Assembly: GCA_966212505.1 (NCBI GenBank)
Contig: CBIHRS010000002.1
Span: 186,001-250,000 of the forward strand
DNA: 64,000 nt
Reading direction: 5' to 3'
Source: CAMLIZ01 sp966212505
Lineage (GTDB): Bacteria > Pseudomonadota > Gammaproteobacteria > Burkholderiales > Burkholderiaceae_C
The notes under the pieces: model-generated
The model's database searches: none
The model's input: only the letters and a program-made list of their open reading frames with translations
What the model was told of the DNA's origin: nothing
Part shown: in pieces, positions 45,369 to 53,641 of the stretch
How positions within the stretch are numbered: position 1 is the first letter of the stretch
How the letters are laid out: every line of letters begins with the position of its first letter
Position numbers and translations under genes: made by a program

Positions 45369-46448
45369 ATGCAGATGCACCAGATGGCGGCCGCCTGTGC
45401 CGCGGCGGCGGCGATGTCGGTGGTGGCGGCCCGGCCGCTGACCATCGCCAACTTCGGCGGCGCCAACGGCCGAGCCCAGGCGCTGGCCTTCCAGCAGCCT
45501 TTCGAGCGGCAGCGCTCCACCGCCGTGTCGATGGTGGAGTACACCGGTGATCTCGCGCCACTGCGCAAGATGGTGAAAGAGGGCAACACTGCGTGGGACA
45601 TCGTCGAGGTGGAATCGGCCGACCTCGGCCCCGGTTGCGAAGCCGGGCTGTTCGAGCGCATCGACCGCTCGCGGCTCGACCATGCGGCGCTGATGCTGCC
45701 CGGCGCGGTGCAGGACTGCGGCGTGGGCGCCTTCGTGTGGTCCACCGTGATGGCCTACGACGCCAGTCGATTCAAGGACGCGCCGCGCAACTGGGCCGAT
45801 TTCTGGGACGTGGCGCGCTTCCCGGGCAAGCGGGGCCTCCGCAAGGGTGCGCGCTACAACCTGGAGTTCGCGCTGATGGCCGACGGGGTGAACCGGTCCG
45901 ACGTGTACCGCGTGCTCGGCACCGAGGCCGGCGTGGCGCGCGCGCTGCGCAAGCTCGAGGCGCTGAAGCCGCACATCGTGTGGTGGGAGTCGGGCGCGCA
46001 GCCGCCGAAGATGCTGGCCGCCGGCGAGGTGGCGATGTCGACCGCGTTCAACGGCCGCATCGCCGCAGCCAACCGCGAGGGTTCGGCCAAGCTGGAGATC
46101 GCGTGGACGGATGCGATCTACGAGCTCGACTACTGGGCCATCGTCAAGGGCTCGGCGCAGCGCGAGCTGGCGTTGGGCTTCATCAACTTCGCCACGTCGG
46201 AGGAAGCACAGCTCGCGTTCTCGCGCGAGATCACCTACGGGCCGACCAACTTCAACGCCATCCTGCGCTACGACAGCGGCCGCAGGGTGGCTACGTCGGC
46301 GCACCATGCGCTGATCGACCTGTCGATGGTGGGCAGCGACCTGCCGTCGGCACCGGCCAACATGCGCAAGTCGCTGCCCTTCGACCCCGCTTTCTGGACG
46401 CGCAACGGCGCGGCGATCGAGAAGCGCTTCAGCGAGGCGTTCCGCTGA
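45369..46448 (+). CDS. Periplasmic solute-binding protein, PotD/polyamine-like type, orphan
   Basis: Predicted 359 residues. A signal peptide (about 1-22) precedes P-L-T-I-A-N-F-G-G-A-N-G, followed by V-E-Y-T-G-D, W-D-I-V-E-V-E, F-V-W-S-T-V-M-A-Y, N-W-A-D-F-W-D and F-P-G-K-R-G-L-R: the order found in spermidine/putrescine and related (PotD, AfuA-like) class D binding proteins. No permease or ATPase genes accompany it. It may serve a distant transporter or act as a ligand carrier for the divergent Cache kinase. Its 3' end overlaps the convergent MocR-type gene by 20 bp. Confidence 0.88.
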   Translation: MQMHQMAAACAAAAAMSVVAARPLTIANFGGANGRAQALAFQQPFERQRSTAVSMVEYTGDLAPLRKMVKEGNTAWDIVEVESADLGPGCEAGLFERIDRSRLDHAALMLPGAVQDCGVGAFVWSTVMAYDASRFKDAPRNWADFWDVARFPGKRGLRKGARYNLEFALMADGVNRSDVYRVLGTEAGVARALRKLEALKPHIVWWESGAQPPKMLAAGEVAMSTAFNGRIAAANREGSAKLEIAWTDAIYELDYWAIVKGSAQRELALGFINFATSEEAQLAFSREITYGPTNFNAILRYDSGRRVATSAHHALIDLSMVGSDLPSAPANMRKSLPFDPAFWTRNGAAIEKRFSEAFR

Positions 46449-47844
46449 GCTGACTGGAGAGGAACCCGAAGATGCGCTCGTCGTCGCAGAACGCGACGTT
46501 GAAGCGCATCCACGGGCTCACGCCTTCCTGGTCGCAGTGGAACAGGTGGCCCGGCCCCATCAGGATGCCGTGCTCGGCGGCCAGCGCCGAGAGGCGGCGC
46601 GAATCGGTGCAATGCGGATGGCGGGCCCAGAGGAACAGGCCCGCCTTGGGCTCGGCGAAGAGCTCGAAGCCCAGGCCCACCAGCCGCTCACCCACCTGCT
46701 CATGGGCCTGGGCCAGCCGGTCGCGCACCGACTTGAGATGCCGGCGCCAGCGCGCATCGGTCACCGCTTCGTAGGCGATGCGCTCGCCGATCTCGGATGA
46801 GGTGAGGCCGGCGATCATCTTCAGCTGCGCCAGCTCGTCGACCAGATCGGCCGGCGCGGCGAGGTAGCCCACGCGCAGGTTGGGCGACACGGTCTTGGAG
46901 AAGCTGCTGATGTAGATCACGCGCGAGATCTGGTCCAGGCTGGCCAGCGTGGCGCGCGGCTCGGTGTCGACCTCGGCGTAGATGTCGTTCTCGACGATCA
47001 GCACGTCGTGCTTCTCGGCCAGCTGCAGCAAGCGGTAGAGCTGCGCGGTCTGCGCGATCGAGCCGGTGGGGCTGTGCAGGCGCGGCTGGGTGAACATCAC
47101 CTTCGGCCGGTGCTCGGCCAGCGCGCGCTCCAGCGCCTGCAGGTCGTAGCCCGTAGGCGTGCGCGGCACGCCCGCCGGCCGCGCGCCGATGAAGCGCAGC
47201 ACGTACATCAGGTTGGCATAGCCGGGCTCGTCGACCAGCACCACGTCGCCGGCACGAACGAGACGGCGCGCGGCCAGGTCGAGTGCCTGGCTGGAGCCCT
47301 GCGTCATCAGCACCTGGTCGGCATCGGCGGCGATCTCGCGATCGACCAGCGCCTCGCTCACCAGCTTGCGCAGCGGCCGGTGGCCCTTGGGGTCGCCGTA
47401 GCCGGGGCTGTCCATCCCCGCGCCGGCCAGCCGGCGCAGCCCGCGGTTCAGCCCTTCGTTGAACAGCCACGCGGCCGGAAACCAGCCGCAGCCCGGTCGC
47501 ATCTCCTTGGCATGGCTCTCGAAGATGCTGCGCAGGTACCAGTTCGAATCGAAGTCGTGATGCCGCGTGCGCGCCAGCACGTCGCCCGATGCGGCGAGCG
47601 AGCGGCGCCGCACGTAGAAGCCGGCGTTCGGCCGCGAGATCAGCAGCCCCTGCGCCACCAGCCGGTCGTAGGCCTCGGCCACCGTGAACAGGCTCACGTG
47701 GTGCGAGTGCGCGAACTGCCGGATCGAGGGCATCTTCATGCCGGGCCGCAGCGTCTGTTCTTCGACGAGGCGGGTGACCCCGCCGACGATCTGCGCGACC
47801 AGTGGCGTGGCGGACTGGGGGTCGATCGGAAACATGGGGCGCAT
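46429..47844 (-). CDS. MocR-type regulator: GntR DNA-binding domain fused to class I aminotransferase domain
   Basis: Predicted 471 residues from the ATG at 47844 (M-R-P-M-F-P); M-F-P at 47835 is an alternative. The N-terminal about 75 residues are a winged helix (K-M-P-S-I-R-Q-F-A-H, V-S-L-F-T-V-A-E-A-Y-D-R-L). The remainder is a fold-type I PLP domain with Y-G-D-P-K-G-H-R-P-L-R, N-D-I-Y-A-E-V-D and the PLP Lys in S-S-F-S-K-T-V-S-P. MocR regulators use PLP and an amino compound as effector (GabR, PdxR). A near-perfect 24-bp palindrome lies about 100 bp upstream. The convergent polyamine-like binding protein suggests an amine-related regulon. Confidence 0.92.
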   Translation of the reverse strand: MRPMFPIDPQSATPLVAQIVGGVTRLVEEQTLRPGMKMPSIRQFAHSHHVSLFTVAEAYDRLVAQGLLISRPNAGFYVRRRSLAASGDVLARTRHHDFDSNWYLRSIFESHAKEMRPGCGWFPAAWLFNEGLNRGLRRLAGAGMDSPGYGDPKGHRPLRKLVSEALVDREIAADADQVLMTQGSSQALDLAARRLVRAGDVVLVDEPGYANLMYVLRFIGARPAGVPRTPTGYDLQALERALAEHRPKVMFTQPRLHSPTGSIAQTAQLYRLLQLAEKHDVLIVENDIYAEVDTEPRATLASLDQISRVIYISSFSKTVSPNLRVGYLAAPADLVDELAQLKMIAGLTSSEIGERIAYEAVTDARWRRHLKSVRDRLAQAHEQVGERLVGLGFELFAEPKAGLFLWARHPHCTDSRRLSALAAEHGILMGPGHLFHCDQEGVSPWMRFNVAFCDDERIFGFLSSQLSGTPR

Positions 47845-47944
47845 CTTGGGAGCCGTCTTGCGCGAAGGCAATACACAGCAGGCCCCCGAACCACCCATGA
47901 CACCTGCACAACAGGGCAGACCATGAAGCCGCTCACGCAAATCG

Positions 47945-47968
47945 TGTACAGGCCTGCAGGCCAGTACA
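47945..47968. promoter_or_regulatory. 24-bp near-perfect palindrome, candidate MocR operator
   Basis: TGTAC-A-GGCCTG mirrored by CAGGCC-A-GTACA: 11 of 12 base pairs are complementary. It lies in the divergent region between the MocR-type gene (start 47844) and the hypothetical gene (start 48055). A regulator-binding function is inferred from symmetry and position. Confidence 0.6.
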
Positions 47969-48054
47969 GCACGCCGGCCCTGCGAGCCGGCTGTCTATGG
48001 GGTGCGGCATCGCGCGCTGCCTACGATGAAACCGTCATCACGCAGGAGTCGCTC

Positions 48055-48441
48055 ATGGAGATCCGTGGAAGGCTGGCCGAGCTCATCGGCCATGCGGCGG
48101 CGCTCAGCGAAGACGGCCGCTTCGAGCCGCTGCAGCTGTTCGTCGAGGACGTGGCGGTGATCACCGGCACCACCGGCGCCATCATCTGCAACGAGGACGA
48201 CGGCGGCCCGACCGGCGCGCCTTCCGATGCCCGCTACCGCTACGTGCTGATGCTGCACCAGGTGCAGCAGGTGCTGCAGCGCTGGCGCGAGCAGCACCAC
48301 CGCAGCCCCACGCCCGACGAGGCCTGCCGGGCCATCATGTTCTTCAGCGACAACGACCGCCTGATCCCGAGCGACGGCGCCTTGCCCGGCGTGCCCTTCG
48401 TGTGGCAGGTGCAGCACCGCCGCGGCGACAGCCGGCGATGA
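48055..48441 (+). CDS. Conserved-looking hypothetical protein
   Basis: Predicted 128 residues. AGGAG seven bases before the ATG at 48055 supports the start. The sequence has an acidic centre (C-N-E-D-D-G-G-P) and a C-terminal half with Y-R-Y-V-L-M-L-H-Q-V-Q-Q-V-L-Q-R-W and F-F-S-D-N-D-R-L-I-P-S. There are no membrane segments, signal peptide or recognised domain, so it is probably a soluble cytoplasmic protein. It is divergent from the MocR regulator and may be its target. Function unknown. Confidence 0.7.
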   Translation: MEIRGRLAELIGHAAALSEDGRFEPLQLFVEDVAVITGTTGAIICNEDDGGPTGAPSDARYRYVLMLHQVQQVLQRWREQHHRSPTPDEACRAIMFFSDNDRLIPSDGALPGVPFVWQVQHRRGDSRR

Positions 48442-48575
48442 GGGATTTCCTGTAGTGGCCCGGCCGCCATTCGCAGGCGGCGATGCCGGCGGCTCGCCGT
48501 GCATGGCCCGATCGCTCCGCGCTTCCTACAGTCCGCCCGCCCCCATACAGCAATGGGCAACGAAAGGAGCATCGG

Positions 48576-49565
48576 ATGAACAGGGCACAACTCGCCTGCG
48601 CCGCAGCGGCGCTGGTCTGCGGCGCGGCCGCGCAGGCCGAGGTCACTCTCTACGGGAAGGTCGACCTGGGCGTGGTACATGAATCGGGAGGGAGCGCGGG
48701 AGCGGTCACCAAGCTGTCGAGCGGCGCGATGGCGCCGTCGCGCCTCGGCGTGAAAGCCGACTTCGACCTGGGCGACGGCCTCAAGGCCAAGGCGCAGCTC
48801 GAGACCGGCGTCTGCGCCGACAGCCGCAACAACGACGCGCCGTACTGCACCGGCGGCAACTTCATGGGCCGCCGCGCCACGCTGGCGCTGGCCGGTGCGT
48901 TCGGCGAGGTGTCGGCGGGACGGCAGTTCGTGCCGGCCTACCTGAACATCGACAACTTCGATCCGTTCGGCACCGGCACCGCGGGGCAGGCCACCAACCT
49001 GTTCGACGATGCGGGCCTGCGCGCCAACAACTCCATCGTCTACACCACGCCCAGCTTCGGCGGCTTCTCGGCCTCGGTGCTGTATGCCTTCGGCGAGGTC
49101 AACGGCTCCAGCTCGGCCGGGCGCAAGCTCGGCGGTTCGGCCGGCTATGCCGACGGCCCGCTGGCCGTAGGCGCGGCCTACCAGGAAGACCGCGCTTCCG
49201 ACGACAGCACCACCACCAAGCACGGCAACATCGGCGCGAGCTACGACTTCAAGGTGGCCACGCTGAACGCGCTGTACCAGCGCACCACCGGCAAGAAGAG
49301 CCGCTACCTGATCGGCACCACGGTGCCGGCCGCCGGCGGCACGGTGATGGCGAGCTACATCCGCCTCACCGACGGCTCGGCCGCCAAGCAGGATGCCTCG
49401 CAGATCGGCGTCGGCTACACGCGGCCGATCGCGAAGCAGCTGAAGTGGTATGCGGCCTATGCCCACATCAGCAACAAGAACGGCGCGGGCTACACGGTGG
49501 GCAACGCCACCGACAGCGGCAGCGGCGACAGCGCCTTCAACCTCGGACTCGTGCTGTCGTTCTGA
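48576..49565 (+). CDS. Outer-membrane porin, Gram-negative porin_4 type
   Basis: Predicted 329 residues. AAAGGAG precedes the ATG at 48576. The signal peptide ends A-A-A-Q-A, and the mature protein opens E-V-T-L-Y-G-K-V-D-L-G-V, the classic first strand of betaproteobacterial trimeric porins. Alternating beta strands follow, with loop-3 type element F-D-P-F-G-T-G-T, and the C-terminus is L-G-L-V-L-S-F, the terminal Phe needed for BAM-mediated assembly. The single Cys pair (V-C-A-D, Y-C-T-G) in a loop probably forms a disulfide. It is monocistronic, with a strong terminator directly downstream. Confidence 0.94.
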   Translation: MNRAQLACAAAALVCGAAAQAEVTLYGKVDLGVVHESGGSAGAVTKLSSGAMAPSRLGVKADFDLGDGLKAKAQLETGVCADSRNNDAPYCTGGNFMGRRATLALAGAFGEVSAGRQFVPAYLNIDNFDPFGTGTAGQATNLFDDAGLRANNSIVYTTPSFGGFSASVLYAFGEVNGSSSAGRKLGGSAGYADGPLAVGAAYQEDRASDDSTTTKHGNIGASYDFKVATLNALYQRTTGKKSRYLIGTTVPAAGGTVMASYIRLTDGSAAKQDASQIGVGYTRPIAKQLKWYAAYAHISNKNGAGYTVGNATDSGSGDSAFNLGLVLSF

Positions 49566-49594
49566 CGCGCAGCACCCGTCCAGGGAGCGAGCTT

Positions 49595-49622
49595 GGCCGC
49601 CCGGCATCGGGCGGCCTTTTTT
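49595..49622 (+). terminator. Rho-independent terminator of the porin gene
   Basis: A perfect 9-bp GC stem (GGCCGCCCG / CGGGCGGCC) with GCAT loop is followed by six T residues, starting 29 bp after the porin stop codon. Confidence 0.95.
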
Positions 49623-49750
49623 CCTTCCGTAGGAGCAGCGTGGCGATGGCTCATCACGAGAGCCCGCCGGCGCCTGCGGGCCATTCCCGCTAGGGATGGC
49701 GAGCGGGTCGTCCGCGCGCATGATGGCCGCTTCAACACGGGAGAAACAAC

Positions 49751-51376
49751 ATGGTCAAAGACACCCGCCGCGTGGCGGTTCCTGGCAGCCACATCCAGCC
49801 GCTGGCCGGCGCGCGCAGCGCCGGCCCCGCGCCGCATGACGAGCGCTTCGAGGTCACCGTGCGCGTGCGCCGCCGCACGCCGGCCACGCAGCTTGCCGGG
49901 CCCAATGCATTTGCCGACATCGCGCCGGCCAAACGCCGCTACCTCTCTCGCGACGACTATGCCGATCAGCATGGCGCCGACCCGGCCGACATCGCCAAGG
50001 TCGAAGACTTTGCGCGGGCCCATGGCCTGGTGGTGGTGGAGCACAGCGTGCCGCGGCGCAGCGTGTTCCTGGCAGGCACGGCCGCGCAGTTCGCGGCGGC
50101 CTTCGGCGTGGCGATCGAGCAGTTCGAGTTCGAGGGCGGCACCTATCGCGGACGGTCAGGCCCGATCACCGTGCCCGCTGAACTGAAGGACGTGATCGAA
50201 GGCGTGTTCGGCATCGACAACCGGCCCGCCGCGCGGCCGCACTTCCAGCGTGCGCCGGCGATCGGCAGCCTGCGCGCCGCCGCGGCAGCCGACCAACCGC
50301 GCACCTTCACGCCACCCGAGCTGGCGAAGCTCTACCGCTTTCCGGCCGATGCCGATGGCACCGGCCAATGCATCGGCATCATCGAGCTGGGCGGCGGTTA
50401 CCGGCTGGCCGACATCCGGGCCTATTTCCACAAGCTCGGCCTGCCGGTGCCCACCGTGCGCACCGTGCGGGTCGATGGCGGCCGCAACCACCCCACCAAT
50501 GCCGACAGCGCCGATGGCGAGGTGATGCTCGACATCGAGGTGGCCGCGGCGGTGGCGCCGCGCGCCACGATCGCGGTGTACTTCGCGCCAAACACCACCA
50601 AGGGCTTTCTCGATGCGGTCACCCGCGCGATCCACGACACCACGCACAAGCCTTCGGTGATCTCGATCAGCTGGGGCAACCCCGAGAAGCTGTGGACGGC
50701 GCAGGCGATGAAGTCGTTCGACGAGGCCTTCCAGACCGCGGCCGCGCTGGGCGTGACCATCTGCTGTGCCGCCGGCGATGCGGGCTCGCAGGACGAGAAC
50801 CCCGACGGCCTCGCGCAGGACGGCCAGCTGCCCGACGGCCTGAACCATGCCGACTTTCCCGGCTCCAGCCCGCATGTGCTGTGCTGCGGCGGCACCCGCC
50901 TGCTGGCCAGGGGCGACGCGATCGGCAGCGAGACGGTGTGGAACGACGACCCGAAGCGCAGCGCCACCGGCGGCGGCGTGAGCGATGTGTTCGCGCCACC
51001 GGCCTACCAGGCAGGAGCCGAAGTGCCACCCTCGGCCAACCCGGGGCGCAAGCGCGGCCGCGGCGTGCCCGACGTGGCGGGCAATGCCGACCCGGCCACC
51101 GGCTACCAGGTGCGCGTGGATGGCGAAGAGTTCGGCATCGGCGGCACCAGCGCGGTGGCGCCGCTGTGGGCCGGCCTGATCGCGCTGCTGAACCAGCGCC
51201 TGGGCCATCCGGTGGGCTTCCTCAACCCATTGCTGTACGGCACGCTGCGCGGCAAGGGCGCCACGCGCGACATCACCGAGGGCGACAACGGTGGCTACCG
51301 CGCGGGTCGCGGCTGGGATGCCTGCACCGGCTGGGGCTCGCCGGTGGGCACGGCGCTGCTCGAGGCACTGCGGTAG
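49751..51376 (+). CDS. Sedolisin/kumamolisin-type serine-carboxyl peptidase (S53)
   Basis: Predicted 541 residues. The pro-kumamolisin domain spans about 30-165 (R-R-Y-L-S-R-D-D-Y, G-T-A-A-Q-F-A-A-A-F). In the catalytic domain, Glu257 and Asp261 lie in D-G-E-V-M-L-D-I-E, oxyanion Asp343 in A-A-G-D-A-G-S and nucleophile Ser467 in G-G-T-S-A-V-A-P. A C-terminal calcium site is suggested by D-I-T-E-G-D-N-G-G and G-W-D-A-C-T-G-W-G-S. All catalytic residues are present. Unlike secreted relatives, no signal peptide is evident before the propeptide, so localisation is uncertain. S53 peptidases act at acidic pH. It is convergent with the sensor kinase gene (10 bp). Confidence 0.93.
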   Translation: MVKDTRRVAVPGSHIQPLAGARSAGPAPHDERFEVTVRVRRRTPATQLAGPNAFADIAPAKRRYLSRDDYADQHGADPADIAKVEDFARAHGLVVVEHSVPRRSVFLAGTAAQFAAAFGVAIEQFEFEGGTYRGRSGPITVPAELKDVIEGVFGIDNRPAARPHFQRAPAIGSLRAAAAADQPRTFTPPELAKLYRFPADADGTGQCIGIIELGGGYRLADIRAYFHKLGLPVPTVRTVRVDGGRNHPTNADSADGEVMLDIEVAAAVAPRATIAVYFAPNTTKGFLDAVTRAIHDTTHKPSVISISWGNPEKLWTAQAMKSFDEAFQTAAALGVTICCAAGDAGSQDENPDGLAQDGQLPDGLNHADFPGSSPHVLCCGGTRLLARGDAIGSETVWNDDPKRSATGGGVSDVFAPPAYQAGAEVPPSANPGRKRGRGVPDVAGNADPATGYQVRVDGEEFGIGGTSAVAPLWAGLIALLNQRLGHPVGFLNPLLYGTLRGKGATRDITEGDNGGYRAGRGWDACTGWGSPVGTALLEALR

Positions 51377-51386
51377 CGGGCCCAGG

Positions 51387-52799
51387 CTACGCTGCGTCCC
51401 GGGCTTCGGCCCGGGCCGGCAGGCGCACCCGCACCATCGCGCCGGGCAGCCGGTCGGAGGCGCCGATGTCGGCCGTGCCGCCATGCAGCTCGGCGATGCG
51501 CTGCACGATCGCCAGCCCCAGGCCGACTCCCGGTGACGCATGGCGGGCGGCGCGGAAGAAGCGGGCGAACACGCGGCTGCGCAGCTCCGGCGGCACGCCT
51601 GGGCCGTCGTCGTGCACCTGCAGCTCGAGCGGGCCGGCGGGCTCGGGTTGGTACAGCACGATCTCGACCCGGCCACCGGCTGGCGCATGGCGCAGCGCGT
51701 TCTCGAGCATGTTGCGCAGGAGCACGGCCAGCGCCTCGCGGTTGCCATGACCCAGCAGCCGGATGTCCGGAATGGACAGCACCCGCACCGCCACCTGCCG
51801 CTCCTGCGCCAGCGGCTGCAGCTCCTGCACCACCGACCAGGCGAGCGTGTCGAGGTCGATCGCCTGCCGGAGGTCGAACGCCGACGGGTCGTGGTCGTAG
51901 CGTGCCAGCGCGAGCAGCTGGTCGACCAGCTGGCTCGCGCGGTCCAGCGCCTGCGACATCTGCTGCAGGGCCTGCTGGCGCTCGGCGGCATCGGGCGCGC
52001 GCTCGGCATTGCGCAGCAGGATCTTCAAGCCTGCCAGCGGCGTCTTGAGTTCATGCGCCGCATCGCTGGTGAAACGCTGCTCGTGCTGCATCGCGCGGCG
52101 GATGCGCTCGAGCAGCGCGTTGAACGCCTCGATCATCGGCCGCAGCTCCAGCGGCTTGTCGCCGGCCTCCACCGGGCTCAGATCGGCAGGCTGACGGCCC
52201 GCCAGTTCGCCAGCGGTGCGCTCCACCGATTCGAAGGCGAGCCGCAGCCGGCGCCGCAACAGCAACAGGAAGACAGCCAGCGTGAGCAGCATCGCCACGC
52301 CGGTGAACACCGAGACGTGCAGCGCATACGCCTCGCGCTCGCGCGGCAGCTCCACCATCTGCAGCTGGTAGGTGTGGTCGGCGTTCCATACCGCATAGGC
52401 CCGCATCCGCACGCCACCGATCTCGACATCGGTGAATCCCGAGGCCGCAGAGGCGAGCGGCCGGGTCGGCGCATGGGCGCTGCGCAGCTTCAGCACACCG
52501 GCCCGGTCCCAGATCTGGTAGTGCAGCGTGCCGTTTTGCGCGCTCTCGATGTCTTCGCCCACCGGGTCGCCGCGCGCATGCTCGATCTCCTGCAGCTCGT
52601 CGTGCGAGAAGGCCAGCACCACATGCGCCAGCTCGCGCAGCGAGTCGTCGAACATGCGCGCCGCTTCATGGCGCACCAGCCACACGATCACCAGCGTGAG
52701 CAGCAGCCAGGTCAGCGATGCGAGCAGCGCAATGCCGCAGAAGCTGCGGTAGAGCAGGCTGTTGCGCCGCTCAGAGCGAGATGGAGTAGCCGCTGCCAC
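51387..52799 (-). CDS. Two-component sensor histidine kinase, QseC/TctE-like
   Basis: Predicted 470 residues. TM1 (about 20-42) and TM2 (about 160-182) bracket a periplasmic domain of about 115 residues. A HAMP-like linker and HisKA with D-A-A-H-E-L-K-T-P-L (His249) follow, then HATPase with N-M-L-E-N-A-L-R-H-A, H-D-D-G-P-G-V and G-V-G-L-G-L-A-I. The organisation and sequence style match the QseC/PmrB/TctE class. It overlaps the upstream response-regulator gene by 29 bp, so the pair is co-translated. The signal is unknown; the class includes metal-, polymyxin- and carboxylate-responsive sensors. Confidence 0.92.
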   Translation of the reverse strand: MAAATPSRSERRNSLLYRSFCGIALLASLTWLLLTLVIVWLVRHEAARMFDDSLRELAHVVLAFSHDELQEIEHARGDPVGEDIESAQNGTLHYQIWDRAGVLKLRSAHAPTRPLASAASGFTDVEIGGVRMRAYAVWNADHTYQLQMVELPREREAYALHVSVFTGVAMLLTLAVFLLLLRRRLRLAFESVERTAGELAGRQPADLSPVEAGDKPLELRPMIEAFNALLERIRRAMQHEQRFTSDAAHELKTPLAGLKILLRNAERAPDAAERQQALQQMSQALDRASQLVDQLLALARYDHDPSAFDLRQAIDLDTLAWSVVQELQPLAQERQVAVRVLSIPDIRLLGHGNREALAVLLRNMLENALRHAPAGGRVEIVLYQPEPAGPLELQVHDDGPGVPPELRSRVFARFFRAARHASPGVGLGLAIVQRIAELHGGTADIGASDRLPGAMVRVRLPARAEARDAA

Positions 52800-53439
52800 G
52801 GTAGGTATGGATGAAGTCGCGCCCGAGTTTCTTGCGCAGGTTGTACACGTAGACGTCGACCACGTTGCCCTCGACCTCGTCGCCCCAGCCGTACAGGTGC
52901 TGCTCGATCTGCTGCCGCGAGACGGGCCGGCCTGCGTTCTCCATCAGCAGCTTGAGCACCGAGAACTCGCGGCCGGTCAGCCACACCGGCTCGCCGTTGA
53001 GCCGCACGCGATGGCTGCGCAGGTCGACCTCCACGTCGCGCACCTTGAGCAGCGCGCCGGGCAGCCCGCGGCTGCGCCGCGTGACCGCCCGCAGCCGCGC
53101 GACCAGCTCGTCGAGCTCGAAGGGCTTGGGCAGGTAGTCGTCGGCACCGAGCTCGAGGCCGCGGATGCGCTCGCGCACGCCGCCGTGGGCGGTGACCACG
53201 ATCACCGGCAGGTCCGGGTCGGTCTGGCGCACGCGGTGCAGCAGGTCCAGCCCGTTGAGGCCGGGCAGGCCGAGGTCGAGCACCAGCGCGTCGTAGGGCT
53301 GCTTCTGCAGCGCGGCATAGGCCTCGACGCCATCGGCCACGTGCTCGACCGCCATGCGCTCGCGCTGCAGCCCGGTCACGAGGGCCGGCCCGAGCACGGG
53401 ATCGTCTTCGGCGAGCAGCAGTCGCAGGGTGGTCGTCAT
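52771..53439 (-). CDS. OmpR-family response regulator, QseB/TctD-like
   Basis: Predicted 222 residues. The receiver domain has acidic pocket E-D-D (11-13), Asp55 in V-L-D-L-G-L-P-G, T-A-H and K-P-F. The C-terminal winged helix has L-T-G-R-E-F-S-V-L-K-L-L and V-V-D-V-Y-V-Y-N-L-R-K-K-L. It is the partner of the overlapping sensor kinase. The upstream region holds several TGTAAC-type elements that could be its own binding sites and also face the redox operon starting at 53642. Confidence 0.94.
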   Translation of the reverse strand: MTTTLRLLLAEDDPVLGPALVTGLQRERMAVEHVADGVEAYAALQKQPYDALVLDLGLPGLNGLDLLHRVRQTDPDLPVIVVTAHGGVRERIRGLELGADDYLPKPFELDELVARLRAVTRRSRGLPGALLKVRDVEVDLRSHRVRLNGEPVWLTGREFSVLKLLMENAGRPVSRQQIEQHLYGWGDEVEGNVVDVYVYNLRKKLGRDFIHTYRGSGYSISL

Positions 53440-53493
53440 CGGGAACAAGTCTCCTCGCGCCCCGCTCTGGCGAGCGGGCGGCGTCTCTTCATG

Positions 53494-53607
53494 TTTGTAA
53501 CTGCGGGCGGTTGGTCTTGTTACAAGTGCACGGGATCTGATGCGCATCAAATCCCTCGTGCACGAGGCGAGAGGGCAGTGCAGCAGGCGCTGCACACGCT
53601 GTAACAG
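53494..53607. promoter_or_regulatory. Cluster of TGTAAC-type elements
   Basis: Three elements lie between the response regulator gene and the intramembrane protease gene: TTTGTAAC at 53494-53501, the palindrome CTTGTTACAAG at 53516-53526 (22 bp from the first, two helical turns) and the palindrome CTGTAACAG at 53599-53607. Similar direct or inverted repeats are typical of OmpR-family regulator sites. Assignment to the adjacent regulator is inferred. Confidence 0.45.
53537..53550. promoter_or_regulatory. FNR/Anr-like box upstream of the redox operon
   Basis: On the minus strand it reads TTGAT-GCGC-ATCAG, matching 9 of 10 defined bases of TTGAT-N4-ATCAA. It overlaps an ATG at 53540 that is in frame with the protease gene, which argues that translation starts further downstream at 53642. 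Confidence 0.6.
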
Positions 53608-53641
53608 CTGCTGGCCTCGCCGCGCGGGCGTGCTCGGCAGC

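Noticed and set aside
53540..53641. Upstream ATG for the intramembrane protease gene
   Set aside because: The added 34 residues are Cys/Arg-rich and not helix-like, and the ATG sits inside a 9/10 FNR-like box, so the later ATG at 53642 is preferred. Not fully excluded.
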